A stretch of 64,000 nt of DNA, taken from Canna indica (taxonomy: Eukaryota > Streptophyta > Magnoliopsida > Zingiberales > Cannaceae). Positions 22,491 through 35,449 of this stretch are shown here, piece after piece (the first letter of the stretch is position 1; each line of letters opens with the position of its first letter). The stretch is from contig CP136898.1 in the NCBI GenBank assembly GCA_034359265.1, positions 42,431,501-42,495,500 of the forward strand, written 5' to 3'. The notes under the pieces are model-generated. The model worked only from the letters and a program-made list of their open reading frames with translations, was not told where the DNA came from and searched no databases. Made by a program: the position numbers and the translations under genes.

Positions 22491-23477
22491 TGTCACGCCA
22501 CAACTCAGGGTCACGTGACCGGCCATGGTATATGTGCCTATACCCTGTAGTCTAAACCATGCACATGTCAACTCAACAAATAATATAGCGGAAAGAAAAA
22601 TAACAAGTTTTATTTTAATGAAAAGCGAATCAAAACAAAGTTTAATTCAAGTAGCTCAAATGAAACAAAAAGTGCGAAATAACGTTTTAAGTTCAGCAGT
22701 TCAAAAGTTTAGATACAATAAAACCTAAAATAAATGACAAAAATGCCCTCAGGGCTACAACACCAACTCAAGCTAATACAAGTGCATGATTACTACCAAA
22801 GAACTTGACTACGACCCTAACTAGGACTGCAATGAGATCATGCGGCTCATCTGCCCTCCAGCGGCGCCAAGTGCATCCGACCCACCTCACCGGTCAGGCT
22901 CTGCAAAATAGAAATCAAACGACAACAGGTGATTTCAAAGAACTCAGCAAGCGGTTTTACCAACCCTCACAAATAAAAACACAGAGATGACTAGAATAAA
23001 ATCTATCTCTAAAGGGGTTGGCGGCTTGGCTTGGCTTGGCGGCTGGCTCCTTTTCTCAATTCTTTGGGTGGCTCCAAAAATAGGAGCCACAAGCCATGAG
23101 GAGGAGGGGGTTTTATACTCCCTCCTCAACCCTAACTCTTTAAACACCTTAATCCAAAACCTGCATTTACCTTAAGCCAAAACCAAACTCGCTAACTCGA
23201 TAGACTTAACTAATTTAATTAAACTTATTCTAATAAATCACAAGCAATTAATTAAATACACTCACGTGAACATAATTAACAATTATGCATACATAACATT
23301 AAATTAAATAATTCCAACTACCCAAGCCTAAAATTCATAAATTCATATTCTACTTACCCGAGCTCGCAAGCTCGCTCCGGACCATGAGTCGAGTCGGCTC
23401 GACCACGAACTAGTCCGCTAGGCTGGTAAACACACATAAGAGGAAAAATAATAAATTTAAATATCTAGGATATTACA
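22491..23477 (-). repeat. 3' LTR of the chromovirus, internally deleted
   Basis: 987 bp against 2,808 bp for its partner. It matches 27338-27856 and 29683-30145 and lacks the 1.83 kb between. The junction sits in an AAAGGGG-type microhomology shared by both break sites. Ends TGTCACGCC and ATATTACA. Confidence 0.85.
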
Positions 23478-23581
23478 ATCCTCCCTCCTCAAAGAAAATT
23501 CGTCCTCGAATTTCAGAAAGGAAAATAATGACTCACCACATCATCAAACAATGAAGGATAACGCTCCCTCATATCGTGCTC

Positions 23582-26580
23582 CACCTCCTAGGTGACCTCC
23601 TGGCCGAAATGGTGCTCCCATCTGACCTTAATCAAGGGAATCTTCTTGGACCTCAACTTCCAGATCTGCCGGTCTAGCACCTCAACTGGCCGCTCCTCAT
23701 AAGAGACTGCTGAATCCACCTCCACTGCGGTGGGCTCGATCACATGTGACTCATCCCGAATGTACTTTTTTAGCATAGACACATGGAACACTGGATGTAC
23801 CTGATCCATACTATGAGGTAAGGATAACTCATAGGCTACAGCTCCCATGCGCTTGAGAATAGGAAACAGCCCAATGAACTTAGGGCTTAGCTTTCCTTTC
23901 TTACCAAACTTCACCACCCCTTTCATAGGGGACACATTGAGGAACACCATGTCCCCCTTAGCAAACTCTACCTCCTTGGCCTTTCCATCAGCATACATCT
24001 TTTGGCGATTTTGAGCTGCTAACAACCTCTCTCTGATTTGCATCACTTTTTCCACGGTCTCTTCCACCAAATCAGGTCCCATCATAAGGGAATCCTCTGC
24101 CTCAAACCAACCTATAGGCGACCTGCATCTCCGCCCATACAACGCCTCAAATGGGGCCATCCCAATGCTGTTGTGGTAACTATTTTTGTAGGCAAACTCA
24201 ATCAGAGGTAAGTGCCTCTCCCAACTGCCCTCCAGGTCTAAGACACATGCCCTCAGCATATCCTCCAGCGTCTGAATAGTCCACTCTGATTGACCATCTG
24301 TCTGAGGGTGAAACACAGTATTGAACCGAACATGAGTGCCCATGGCCTCCTGGACTGACTGCCAAAAATGAGCCGTGAACTGGGTGCCCTGATCTGAGAT
24401 GATCATAATAGGAATTCCATGATAAGCGATGATCCGATCCAAGAACAACCTCGTATACTGCTCAGCTAAAAAGGTCGTCCTGACTGGTATGAAATGCGAT
24501 GTCTTGGTTAGGCGATCCACCACTACCTAGATAGAATCATTGCCTTTCTCGGACTTTGGCAACCTAGTTACGAAATCCATGTTTATCTTCTCCCATTTCC
24601 ACAACAGTACCCCTAAGTTTTGGAGCAACCCTGTCGGCTTCAAATGCTCAGCCTTCACCTGCTGACACACCAGACACTTAGACACAAACTCGGCCACTTC
24701 TCTTTTCATGCCTTTCCACCAATAGTTCTGCCTGAGATCTCGATACATCTTCGTGGCTTGCTGATGCATAGTGTAGGTAGATCGATGGGTCATCTCCAAC
24801 ACCTGCCTGCGAACCTTGGCCATATCGGGTACCACTATTTGGTTCTTAAACCTCAGAACGCCATCCGAGTCCACACTGAAACCATTATCTGCATCTCCTC
24901 TCCTAGCCAGATCCTTAGTGAGTGCACAAAAGGCATCCTCCTCCTGCGCTACCCGCAGCATGTCAACCAATGTGGACTGCACTCTCAAGTGAGCCACCAG
25001 CGCACCAGAATCAGATACTAACAAGACTACTCCGCCATCCAAACACAGGGCCAAATCCTGAGCCGACGGCCTCCTCCTGATTGCCAAATGTGCCAAAATG
25101 CGCATGGACTTTCTGCTCAGAGCATCATCTACCACATTAGCCTTCCTTTCATGGTACATGATCGTGCAGTCATAATCTTTCAACAGCTCAAGCCATCTCC
25201 TCTACCTCAGGTTCAACTCCTTCTAGGTGAACAAATACTGGAGGTTCTTATGATCAGAGTATATCTCACAAGCCTCGCCATAAAGGTAGTGACGCCACAG
25301 CTTCAATGCGAACACCACCGCTGCCAGCTCAAGATCATGGGTTGGGTAATTCTTCTCGTGAACCTTCAATTGCTTGGAGACATAAGCTATTGCCCTGCCA
25401 TTCTGCATCAGCACACAACCCAAGCCGACCCGGGAGGCATCAAATAAACAACAAAACCTCCTGAACCCGAGGGTATTGCTTGAACTGGCGTCGACGTCAA
25501 GCGGTCCTTGAGCTTCAGAAAGCTCTCCTCACACTTATTGTCCCATTCGAACGTGACATTCTTCTGGGTCAGGTGGGTCAATGGCGCTGCAATCCTGGAG
25601 AAATTCTCCACAAACTTTCTGTAGTAACCTACCAACTCCAGAAAACTACGAATCTTTGAGATGTTAGTCGGCCTCTTCCAATTCTAAATTGCTTCAATCT
25701 TTGCAGGGTCCACTTTTATTCATTCCTCGGACACCACATGGCCAAGAAACCCCATACTCTCCAGCCAGAACTCGCACTTGGAGAATTTGGCATACAATCT
25801 GTGCTCCTTGAGAGTTTCTAGAACTACCCTCAAATGCTCAACATGCTCCTCCCGGCTCCTGGAATAAATCAAAATATCATTAATGAACACAATCACAAAC
25901 TTATCCAGGTACTCCTTGAACACTCGATCCATCAGGTTCATAAATGCAGCAGGTGAATTAGTCAGCCCGAACGACATCAACAGGAACTCAAAGTGCCCAT
26001 ACCTCGACCTAAAAGCAGTTTTAGGGATGTCACTGTCCTGGATCCTCAACTGATGATACCCTGACCGAAGGTCAATCTTAGAAAACTACTGAGCTCCCTG
26101 AAGCTGATTAAATAGGTCATCAATCTTGGGCAACGGGTATCGATTCTTCACCGTTACCTTGTTAAGTTGCTGGTAATCAATGCACATCCGCATGGACCCA
26201 TCCTTTTTCTTTACAAAGAGCACTGGAGCACCCCAAGGCGAAACACTGGGGTGAATGAAACCCAAGTCGAGCAGCTCCTGCAATTGGGACTTCGACTCCC
26301 TCAACTCAGCTGGTGCCATCCGGTATGGTGGAATGGAGACCAGCTTCACTCCTGGCTGCAAATCGATACAGAATTCGATCTCTCTCTCTGGAGGTAACCC
26401 TGGCAACTCCTCCGGAAATACATTAGAGAACCTGCATACCACGGGCATCCCCCCGATGTCCCTGGCCGCACCTCCGCCTTCCTCTGCCACTAATACAAAG
26501 GCCAAAAGGGACTGACATCCGCCAAAGAGTAACTTTCGGGCCCTAAGAGCTGAAATCGCTATCAACGGCTCACCCCTTTC
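23582..26580 (-). pseudogene. pol: Chromovirus pol: reverse transcriptase, RNase H, integrase
   Basis: Minus strand, in order. RT start at about 26500 ([36 protein letters not shown]). The RT core has SFGLTN and, at the active site, FINDI where the family has an F/Y-x-D-D box: the first Asp is Asn (AAT at 25879-25881), so RT is inactive. RNase H follows (25640-25200), then the integrase zinc-binding H-H-C-C part (24780-24620) and the integrase core (24523 on), with Asp in MVDRLTK and SDQGTQF and Glu in TDGQSEW all kept. The C-terminus is near 23590. Stops at about 26084, 25719 and 25684 and a frameshift near 25430 break the frame. Confidence 0.9.
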
Positions 26581-26879
26581 ATTACCCTGGAAGATAATTT
26601 ATATTTCTTGAATTCTAAGGGAAAGATCCTCCAATCAATCCAAAATTTCAGTTATAGGGGAAATTTACCATCAGCCAATCCCTGCAGATCCCTTATGCAG
26701 AACTCTATCAACCGCCCCCCTAGGATCCCTAGGGCCGCCCTAACCAAACTGCACCATGAATATTTAAACTATATGATAAGACCCAATTAATCGATCAAGA
26801 TGCTAAGCAAACATTGCAAGGATCTCTAACCCAAGCTCCCATACAAAGGTAGCCCCCAAAAATGGTGCACTCTTTAACA

Positions 26880-27118
26880 CAAGGCCATTCACAGCCTCAC
26901 GCTGCGCTACCCTGGGACTGTCCCAATTCCTCCTCCATGCGGAGTGCCTTAGTCAGCTCAGCCACTTGGGTCTGCAACTGAACAACCATGGGATCCTATC
27001 CCATATCCTCTCGGGCCTGCGGTGGTCTTCCACGACCCCGGCCTCGGCCTCGGCTTCGGCCTCGGCGCTCTGTAGAGTTGTTGTGACTACCGCTCCTTGC
27101 GGCATCAAAAGCCTCCAT
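26880..27118 (-). pseudogene. gag: Remnant of the chromovirus gag N-terminus
   Basis: From ATG 27118 the frame reads MEAFDAARSGSHNNSTERRG, then a run of Arg-Gly repeats and PPQARE. This is the basic N-terminus of Del/Tekay gag proteins. A stop follows after about 40 residues. The rest of gag and the protease are missing between here and pol (26580), replaced by about 300 bp without recognisable coding, so an internal deletion is inferred. Confidence 0.6.
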
Positions 27119-27321
27119 CGATCTGGAATCACCAGAAAGAAAACATCAAAATTTTAAACAATTTGATTCACCCTAAGTCATTAAGTAAATAAATCACAAG
27201 TCGCGTTGAGGTGCAGACTTAGCTCATTGATCTCATAGCATACCCCTACCGTATATTGACACGCGCGCTAGCAATGCCCTATACGGTGACAACTCTAGGT
27301 CGTAGTCAGACCGAACCACAT

Positions 27322-27333
27322 GCTCTGATACCA
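27322..27333 (-). other. tRNA-iMet primer binding site of the chromovirus
   Basis: On the minus strand TGGTATCAGAGC, the complement of the initiator tRNA-Met 3' end, four bases inside the 5' LTR. It sets the element's orientation. Confidence 0.9.
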
Positions 27334-27337
27334 ACAT

Positions 27338-30145
27338 TGTCACGCCCCAATCCAAGGTCACGTGACCGGCCAAGGTATACGTGCCTATACCCCGCAGCCT
27401 AAACATGCACATGCCAACTCAATAAATAATATAGCGAAAAGAAATAACAAGTTTTATTTTAATGAAAAGCGAACCAAAACAAAGTTTAATTCAAGTAGTT
27501 CAAATGAAACGAAAAGTGCAGAATAACGTTTTAAGTACAGTAGTTCAAAAGTTTAGATACAATAAAATCGAAAATAAATGACAAAAATGCCCTCAGGGTT
27601 ACAACTCCAACTCAAGCTAATACAAGTGCATGACTACTACCAAAGAACTTGACTACGACCCTAACTATGACTGCTATGAGATCATGCGGCTCCTCTGCCC
27701 TCCAGCGGCGCCAAGTGCATCCGACCCACCTCACCGGTCAGGCTCTGCAAAACAGAAATCAAACGACAACGGGTGAGTTCAAAGAACTCAGCGAGCGGTT
27801 TTACCAACCCTCACAAATAAAAACACAGAGATGACTAGAATAAAATCTATCTCTAAAGAGGGCAATGTCACGAAGCTGTGACTAGCTAACAGGCCAACAA
27901 GCCACACATGCCCCAAGGCATCTAACCCTCCAAAGTGGAGTACATCAGGCCGAAGCCTACCATGCCCGAAGGCAATAACACATACTAAGGTAATCGGGAA
28001 GGCCCTCCGAACTTATTCTAGTACAAAAAACTCGGGAGCAATCGGGAAAGGCCCTCCAAACTTGCTCGACGAGACGTGTAGGGACAATCGGAATTCGCCC
28101 ATCCGAACTTGCCCCTTTAAGGTATCATAGGAGTAATCGGGAAAGACCCTCCGAACTTACTCCTAAAAGATATCACATGAATAATCGGGAAAGACCCTCC
28201 GAACTTATTCCTTAACACCACATCGGGAATAATCGGGTAGGCCCTCCGAACTTATCCCACGAGGCTGAACCAGAACAATCGGAAAGGCCCTCCGAACTTG
28301 TTCTGCAGGTTGGGAATTAGCCATCCAACCTCCCGGGCTTAGCCTGCAATCCGGCTCCTCTACAAGCCTTTCCGCCATTCATAAAGATATGATGCACCAT
28401 GACCTAAGTCATGACTCTCATACGGTGTCTTAGGGGTGATCTTATTGGAAAATGTCTCAACACTCCAAAACCCAACCCCAACTCCTAAACCCGTAATGTC
28501 ATGAACATGTGTGATTTTATTTCATGCAAAACTTACGTATTGGTTCATAACAGATTATGATGACCCTTAACCCAATTTTAATTGTGCAATTAAAATTTAA
28601 ATCACCAAGATTAGGATTTTATTTTAGCTTACTGTTCTGCCCTGTACTGATGTATCTAACTCGAATCTAGTCTCCAAAGTGTGTTCTATGTTTCCAAACT
28701 ATATTTTCTGGTCGAAACAATAGGTTACACGACTATATTCACAGAAATACAAACACCACAACAAATAAATCAAAATCAGCACAGATTCATCATCTCAGCA
28801 TACAATTCCAGGAATATGAAATTTTTAACATATTATAGAATTAAATCCGAAAATTAACAGAAATTAACCCCTAAATTATCATTAGGACAGAATACTAATC
28901 CCAAGAATTAATTCACAAAAATCATGCTTTTAATCAAGATTAACAAGAACCCACAACACTTACATCAAGAATTAAGTATTAAGATCAAGAACCCCCTTCT
29001 CAAGAACCCCTAAAGCATCAACATCAAGCTCTTAATCCTACCACATGATTTCTACTCAAAAATCACAGATTTAATTCTAAGCAAGAAATCCACAATCAAG
29101 AATCCCAAATTAGGAGAATAGATCAAGATTTGCGTATCAAGGGAAACAAGAAACTCACTCGGGCTTTTCATCGAACAGCTTGAGGGTGACCCCGGTTTCT
29201 CCCTTGGCCAAGCACCCCTAGGTTTACCCTAGGGCTGCCGAGCCCCATAAAGGGGAGATTAGGGTCTCATCTAGCACAACTTCAAGAAAACATGGCAAGA
29301 ACTCGAAGAAAAATCCAAGAACGAACAAAACACCGAGCCGCCAAGAACGGCTCCAAGATTTCGAACAAAACCCGAAGAGAGGGGGGTAAACCACTCACCT
29401 TAATTGGAAGAAAGATTAAAGAAGAGATCCCGGACGACGACCCTCGAATCCGGCTTCAAAAGAGTGGTGGCTCGACTCAAGAAAAGGGGACAAGGGGGCG
29501 GCGGCTCACTCCAAGCCACCGGCTTGGAGAGAGGGAGAGAGGGGAAGGAGAGGGGCTGGCTTCGGCTGGATCCTCTCAGCTCAACTCCAAAGGAAATGAA
29601 GGAGGAGAGGAAGAGAAAGAGAAAGAATGTGGCTCGGCTCAGGTTTGGGTGGCAGCGGCTCTAAGGGGAAAAGGGAAAGGGGGCTGGCGGCTTGGCTTGG
29701 CTTGGCGGTTGGCTCCCTTTCTCATTCAATTCTTTGGGTGGCTCCAAAAATAGGAGCCACAAGCCATGGGGAGGGGATTTTATACTCCTTCCTCAACCCT
29801 AACCCCTTAAACACCTTAGTCCAAAACCTGCATCCACCTTAAGCCAAAACCAAACCCACTAACCCGATAGATTTAATTAATTTAATTAAAATTATTCTAA
29901 TAAATCACAAGTAATTAATTAAATACACTCACATGAACATAATTAATAATTATGCGCACACAACATCAAATTAAATAATTTCAACTACCTAAACCTAAAA
30001 TTCATAAATTTATATTCTACTTACCCGAGCTCGCAAGCTTACTTCGGACCATGAGACGACTCAGCTTGACCACGAACTAATCCGCTAGGCTGGCAAACAC
30101 ATATAAGAGGAAAAAATAATAAATTTAAATATCTAGGATATTACA
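27338..30145 (-). repeat. 5' LTR of the chromovirus, 2,808 bp
   Basis: Ends TGTCACGCCCC and GATATTACA. It contains seven ~50-bp units around AATCGGGAAAGGCCCTCCGA (27980-28320), and near its plus-strand start the palindrome GGTCACGTGACC (27356-27367). This full-length LTR is the reference for the deleted partner at 22491. Confidence 0.88.
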
Positions 30146-30780
30146 CACCGAGAATTTGGCAGCCTATTTTAGCCTTACGCATCTATTCCTATAATCAATC
30201 AGACTTTCCCAAAGAGGTGGATCCCTGGGAGTATGCCCAACTCCTGATTAGCAAGTTGAGAGAGTTTATGTCTAGGGACTTCGAGGCCTAGTTTCGAGAG
30301 CTTGAAGCACTGAGGCTCAAGATGGTTGAAGTGGAGAGGGTCTTATTGGTGAAAAGTGATGAAGTCACGTGCCTAAATGCCATTGTCTTCGAGTCTGCTG
30401 CCGTGATAACGGAGGTGGAAAGCAAGTCTAGGACAGAATTGGAAATGCTTTACCTTGATCTTGCCACGATGTTGGCAGAGAGTTCTCAATTGAAGACCAA
30501 GGCTAAGGAAGCCAAGGCTGAGGTTAGGAGGTGCAACTTGGCAAGGCAAACCCTTGAGGATGAGATGAGATGCCTTTGAGATAATGCTCTCGCAATGTAT
30601 ATAGAGTGTTTTGAAAGAGTGGTAGAACATGCTAAGCTCTTTGCTCCTGGTACCGACCTTTCTGGAGTTGACTTCCTCAAGGAATTTAGGGATGGTGTTA
30701 TGGTGAATCCTGAGGCTAAGGAGGATTTTTCTTGGTCCCTTGGAGGGGAACCTTCGGCTGTGACTCCGGGTTAGTGCTCA
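30146..30780 (+). pseudogene. Opposite-strand coiled-coil ORF of the Tat element, second part
   Basis: Continues the ORF split at 22490. The frame includes VESKSRTELEMLYLDLATML, a coiled coil (SQLKTKAKEAKAEVRR), then DNALAMYIECFERVVEHAKL and DLSGVDFLKEFRDG, ending in an acidic tail and stop near 30773. Internal stops (for example near 30247 and 30577) disable it. It is colinear with the palindrome-arm copies, which confirms that the chromovirus cut one ORF in two. Confidence 0.6.
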
Positions 30781-30839
30781 ATTTCTCTACTGGGGGATAT
30801 TGTTCCGAGGAGGGGTGCTCCTGCCGTGCCTACCCAAGG

Positions 30840-31001
30840 CTGATGTAATCTTTTCTAGCACCACGCATGAGGAATCGAGTAAGGGCTCTGAGGCCAAAAA
30901 TAGTGGCATGATAGCCAACGAACCAGGCTGGTGAAAATCGAGTACTGGTCGTGTAAGGGCACTTAGGCCGGAAGTAGCGGCTCTGGGGACCGAGGAATGC
31001 A
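30840..31001 (+). repeat. Tat-element tandem repeat, part 1
   Basis: One unit of a roughly 190-bp repeat (GAGTAAGGGCTCTGAGGCC, then GTAGTGGC, then GGCTGGTGAAA). The array continues after the solo LTR at 32255. Non-coding. Confidence 0.7.
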
Positions 31002-32254
31002 TGTTGATTGAATGGCCTACACTATAGGGGGGGTGAATAGTGTGTTATCTAAACTTTAGCCTAATTTCGATTTTAACCTATTCTTACAATCTTTAGGCTA
31101 TGCACAATTAATAACAAGCGAAAGCAAGATAAGCAACAAGTAATAAATACACAACAAAACAATTGCTAACACTTTGATTTATAGTGGTTCAGCTCCAATG
31201 CCTACTCCACTACCTAAGCACAATGCTTAGGATTTCCAAACTAGCTTTACTAGATTACTTTGTTTCCTTACAATGAGGAATTTACATAGGAGAATCTCTG
31301 CTCTCAACCCGAAGGCACTTCCACACCCGAAAATCTTCGTCTTCCTACCGAGAGCACTCTCCCACCTCAAACCCTAAGGACAACACAACTAATCCTAGTA
31401 AACTAATCACACCGATGGATTTAGGCCTCTACACCAAGGCCTCCACCAAACGCAAGATCTACATACTAGATCTTTATACACTTGAGAAATACAACAAGTA
31501 AACAATAAAATACACAAGTAATGGAGTAATTAAACAATACAACTTATACTTAGCTCCAATACAGGATCACCTAGCTCCTCTTGATGCCTTTGATGATGAA
31601 ACAATGGAAGATAATGCTCAATCAAAGAGATGGAAGATCAAGGCTAGGGTTTTCACAAAGAATGACTCAATCAAAGCTCTAGAATGTGTAAGGATGTCTC
31701 GTGAAGCATTAGGAGCCAAAGGAAGGTAAGTTTGGGAGCTTATATAGAGATCCCAAGAGTAGAGGCTCGGTTTCAAACAAACTCAACGGATAGAAATTCA
31801 AAATAGAGCCATTGGGAGTATTTTGGGAATTTTGGACATTTTGACTGGTTGAGATCATTTTGGAAATATTGATACTTTTTGGTAGAAGTACGATCGACGA
31901 ATCCCGACCTTCCAATTTCTTTGATTTTGACTTGGGAAATGATGCAACACTTATCCCGGGATATTACATCATCACTCGGAATGTTGCAACATCTCATCCC
32001 GTAATCCGAGATATTCTGAAATGTTACAACATCCAATCTCATAATCCAGGATATTCTTGAATGTTACAATATCTCATCCCGTAATCCGAGATATTCTAGA
32101 ATATTAAAACATCCCATCCGGGATATTTCAGGATCTTGTTTATGAGCCGTAATCGATATGGAACCTGAAAATATTTTTTCATGAAATTATTAGTTCCATG
32201 TTTGTTATGATCAAAACCGAGATTAAGACAAAGGTTAAAAACCTTAGGCCAACA
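31002..32254. mobile_element. Solo LTR, 1,253 bp, probably Copia type
   Basis: Ends TGTTG and CAACA. Flanks ATGCA (30997-31001) and TTGTA (32255-32259) may be an aged 5-bp TSD with two differences. The host tandem repeat resumes on the other side. It contains GGGGGGTGAATAG near the left end and TTATAGTGGTTCAG inside, motifs I associate with long Copia LTRs. It has no internal domain. Near 31950-32110 a short block with CATCCCGTAATCCGAGATAT repeats three to four times. Confidence 0.65.
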
Positions 32255-32830
32255 TTGTACTCGGGGGTTCAAGTCGAGCTCGCCGAGGAGCATAAGGCAG
32301 GATCACACGCGAGGAGTCGAGTAAGGGCTCTGAGGCCAGAAGTAGTGGCGTGATAGCCAACGAGCAAGGCTGGTGAAAGCTGAGTCCTGGTTGTGTATGG
32401 GCGCTGAGGCTGTAAGTAGCGGCTTTAAGGGTCGAGGACTGCATACGGGGGTTCAAGCCAAGTTCGTCGAGGAGCGTAAGGTGGGACCATGCGCGAGCAG
32501 TCGAGTAAGGGCTCTGAGGCCGAAAGTAGTGACGTGATAACCAACGAGCCAAACTGGTGAAAGATGAGTCCTGGTCGTGTAAGGGCGCTGAGGCCGAAAG
32601 TAGTGGCTCTAGGGGCCGAGGACTGCACTCGGGAGTTCAAGCAGAGCTCGCGAGAATCACGCTTGGGGTCGTTGGGGGCTTGGGAGCCCGTAATAGGCAC
32701 TTAGGCCGACGAGCCAGACTAGTGTAAATAGAATTTTGGTTGCTAAGTGGAGAATTGGGCTCTAGTGTTGAAGCAACGACTCTGAAGGCGAAAAGTCGCA
32801 CTCGGGGGCCGGGTTCAGGTCGGAAAGGCG
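32255..32830 (+). repeat. Tat-element tandem repeat, part 2
   Basis: About three diverged units of the roughly 190-bp repeat begun at 30840, each with GAGTAAGGGCTCTGAGGCC and CTCGG(G)GG(T)TCAAG-type joins. It lies between protease and the opposite-strand ORF, where reverse transcriptase would normally follow. Confidence 0.7.
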
Positions 32831-32999
32831 CAAGGATTCAAGTAGATTTTGAATAACAGAATATTTGTTAAAGAGGCGAGATGGCCGCTGAGTTCCCTAG
32901 TCATGCATAGAGAAAGATGCAATTTTATTAAGTAATGAAAAAAATTGTGCGTACAGGAAAGTGGTCGATTTGAGCTTTATTTGTGCTCGTTGCGATGAT

Positions 33000-34151
33000 T
33001 TGATCACGGCCTGGGTTCTTTCAAGGATTGAGCTGAGGTTGTTTTCGCATGTCCCCTCCTAGGTTAGGCTCGAATTTTTTTGCCAGCTATTCGCCTTCGA
33101 CTGTGGAAAGTGCTTATGGGTTATTAGGCTCTTTCTTTGGTTCGACCATCTTTGGCTTGAGGCATTCATTATAGCACCATCGGATTTTTTTTCTGGTTGG
33201 TGTGCAACACACCTACTTCTGTTTTTGAAACAAGAAATTTTAGTGCTAGGTGGGAGTGGATACGATAGCTCCCAGATTGTTCAAGGACGATCGCCCTAGG
33301 ATCATATGATATGGGTTGGGGATGTTGATGACTAGGTATTGTACATCAATTCTTTTCTCCTTTGGCTGAGAGTTGAACGTCATCCTTAGCCATATGGCTC
33401 CCCGGAGTCAACCCATTCTCCTGAGAAGCCTACCAAGTTTCCTTTGCATTGGGTGAGTGAGGCGTATGTTAATTGTATTTTCTCAAAAGTGGAGTAGAAA
33501 AGGATGTTGGCTGAGCTGCCTTGGTCGACTAGGACATTTTTGATGATGAAGTTTCCTGCTATCACAGAGAATACGACCGGGTCATGTAGGTTTTTATTAG
33601 TTTCGCGAAAAACGGACTCATAGAACAATATTACTAGGGTTTTGGAGATAGGCAGGTGTGGGCAAGTGACGCTATTGACTGTCATGATTGCCCAAAGAGA
33701 TCTCTTTCTGGTCGAGCTCAACGCTCCGCCTCTTGCAAACCCGTCGACGATTTAGTCGATGACTCCTCGGAGCTTGTTTCCCGAGCGATCAGCTCGGTTG
33801 TTCCCCCTATGACACGAGTGGGGATTCAGAGGTGTTCGGCTTTGTCGTCGAGGGTCGCGGCTTTGTCCTGCTCCGACCTCGCTCTCTCTGGCGGCAGATG
33901 TATTAGGTGTTCTGCACGGACTAAATCTTCAAGATGGTCGCCGAGTATGACACAATCCTCGGTGGTGTGTTCGTAGGTGTCGCGGAATGCACACTTCTTG
34001 CTCATATCGGCGTTGGGTGATAGCTTTTGTTTTCACGCATTAGCGGGGTATCTGATAAGCTTCAGACTGTAGATGTCACGAATGATGATTTCCTTCCTAG
34101 TATTGAAAGGAGTGTACCTTTCGAATCGGGCCCTCGGGCGAGGTGGTGACC
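33000..34151 (-). pseudogene. Tat gag C-terminus and aspartic protease
   Basis: Coding-strand continuation of gag beyond the solo LTR. A zinc-knuckle-like stretch (CAFRDTYEHTTEDC, about 33990-33950) and a gag tail are followed by the retroviral-type protease (open frame 33721-33386). The active-site region reads NVLVDQGSSANILFYS, with the catalytic Asp kept, and the fold end MILGRSSLNNLGAIVS lies near 33320-33270. The usual linker to RT (CYNECLKPK, near 33155) is recognisable, but RT itself does not follow. Several stops are present. Tat lineage is assigned from the VDQGSSANIL-type protease. Confidence 0.8.
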
Positions 34152-35449
34152 TGTAATACTCGTGAAAAAAAAAAGAAAAAAAAGAAAAATAATAATTTAT
34201 TTATTTTGACTTTAGCGGGAAAGCCGAAATGTGCATCGGAGCGAGCTAAGTGAGGCGTCGAAGAACGCTATTAGAGGTATGGTCTTAGTGTGCGGAATAT
34301 TTAGTTGCTTGATGGTTGATTTGGACTTTAGGTCCGAGTTGAGCTCGAGTCGAGTATGGGGGCTCGATTAGAACTCAAATTGGATGTGACTAAGTAAGCT
34401 TATGGGTCCAACTTAAGTTTAGAGGCCATCTTGTAATATTTATAGATGGATGGAGACCGTACTGTCACAGGCTAATTGTTTTGGTGCGGAAGAACCCATG
34501 CGGCGCCCTTGCATCGCATGCAAGGGATAAGCCTTGATATGAAATCCGTCCCGATTGGGCTTCCCGATTTAACATCGCGGGGCATATGTCGGACCACGTG
34601 CCTATCTCGCATTCCATGTCCGCGCCTTCAAATGACCACGTTGGCCGAATGGTATTGAAGGCGTAAAGTAAAATACAACATTTACATGACTATGGACACA
34701 AGAAAATGCAAAAACGGATGTAGGGTGAGTTCCGCAATCGCCTTGGGCGAATTCGACATGTCGCATGCCCATATGGGCCGCTCGTTCATTTCCGCGCAAG
34801 GCAACCGCTTTCGTAAGCCAACACTCTCCTACACTATACATGGGACCTCTAACCCCCAAGTGCCACCCCCAAGGTTCCGCAAAGCACGAGGAGCATGACA
34901 AAATCGTGGCCACTCGACATGGTGATTTTCCATGGCCACAGCCATGACGAATTCACACAAAGTATTCTGCTTAGCCGTAACGCCGTAATGCATACAACTC
35001 GTACCATGGGCCCACGGGGATCGCACAAAGGGATTTTATATGAATTGGAAAGAATAAAATGTAAGTTTACATACACATGAATACATATTTACAAACATGT
35101 ACGGAACCTTCCGTCATGGTTCGATGTTGCACGGGGGCATCGGAAAATTCCCTAATATCCTCCCCCACTTCAAGCTTCGATGTCCTCGTCGAACTCGCCT
35201 CGGCCGCACCGCCTTTGGATGCAATTGTTGAAGTGAATTCTTCATAAGTTATCGAAGGGAACACCGCTTGAGTAACGACACGCCACAGTGGGGCTGTAAC
35301 ATGTCGAGTTTTGCCGTGAAGTTCACCGCCAGGAAATGACTACTTGGAACATCCTTGAGTTTCATCATCTCCTGTTGTTCCGAGAAAGGGTTATGATATT
35401 CCCGAACTCGTTGCTGGGCAATGAAGTCCCAGACTTGTGGAGCAAACGA

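Larger units (their letters stand above)
22491..30145 (-). mobile_element. Tekay/Del-like Ty3 chromovirus, minus strand, defective
   Basis: 5' LTR 27338-30145, 3' LTR 22491-23477, tRNA-iMet primer site 27322-27333, purine tract 23478-23492. TSD CATCG (22486-22490) against CACCG (30146-30150), one mismatch. It lies inside the coiled-coil ORF of the Tat element. Pol is present but damaged and most of gag and all of protease are deleted. It is younger than the Tat element that holds it. Confidence 0.9.

Noticed and set aside
29292..29753. Arg/Gly-rich ORFs in the 5' LTR
   Set aside because: Within the LTR, low complexity, missing from the partner LTR by deletion; no domain.
33656..33976. Plus-strand ORF opposite the Tat gag-protease
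   Set aside because: Shadow of the minus-strand gag tail, which has recognisable motifs.
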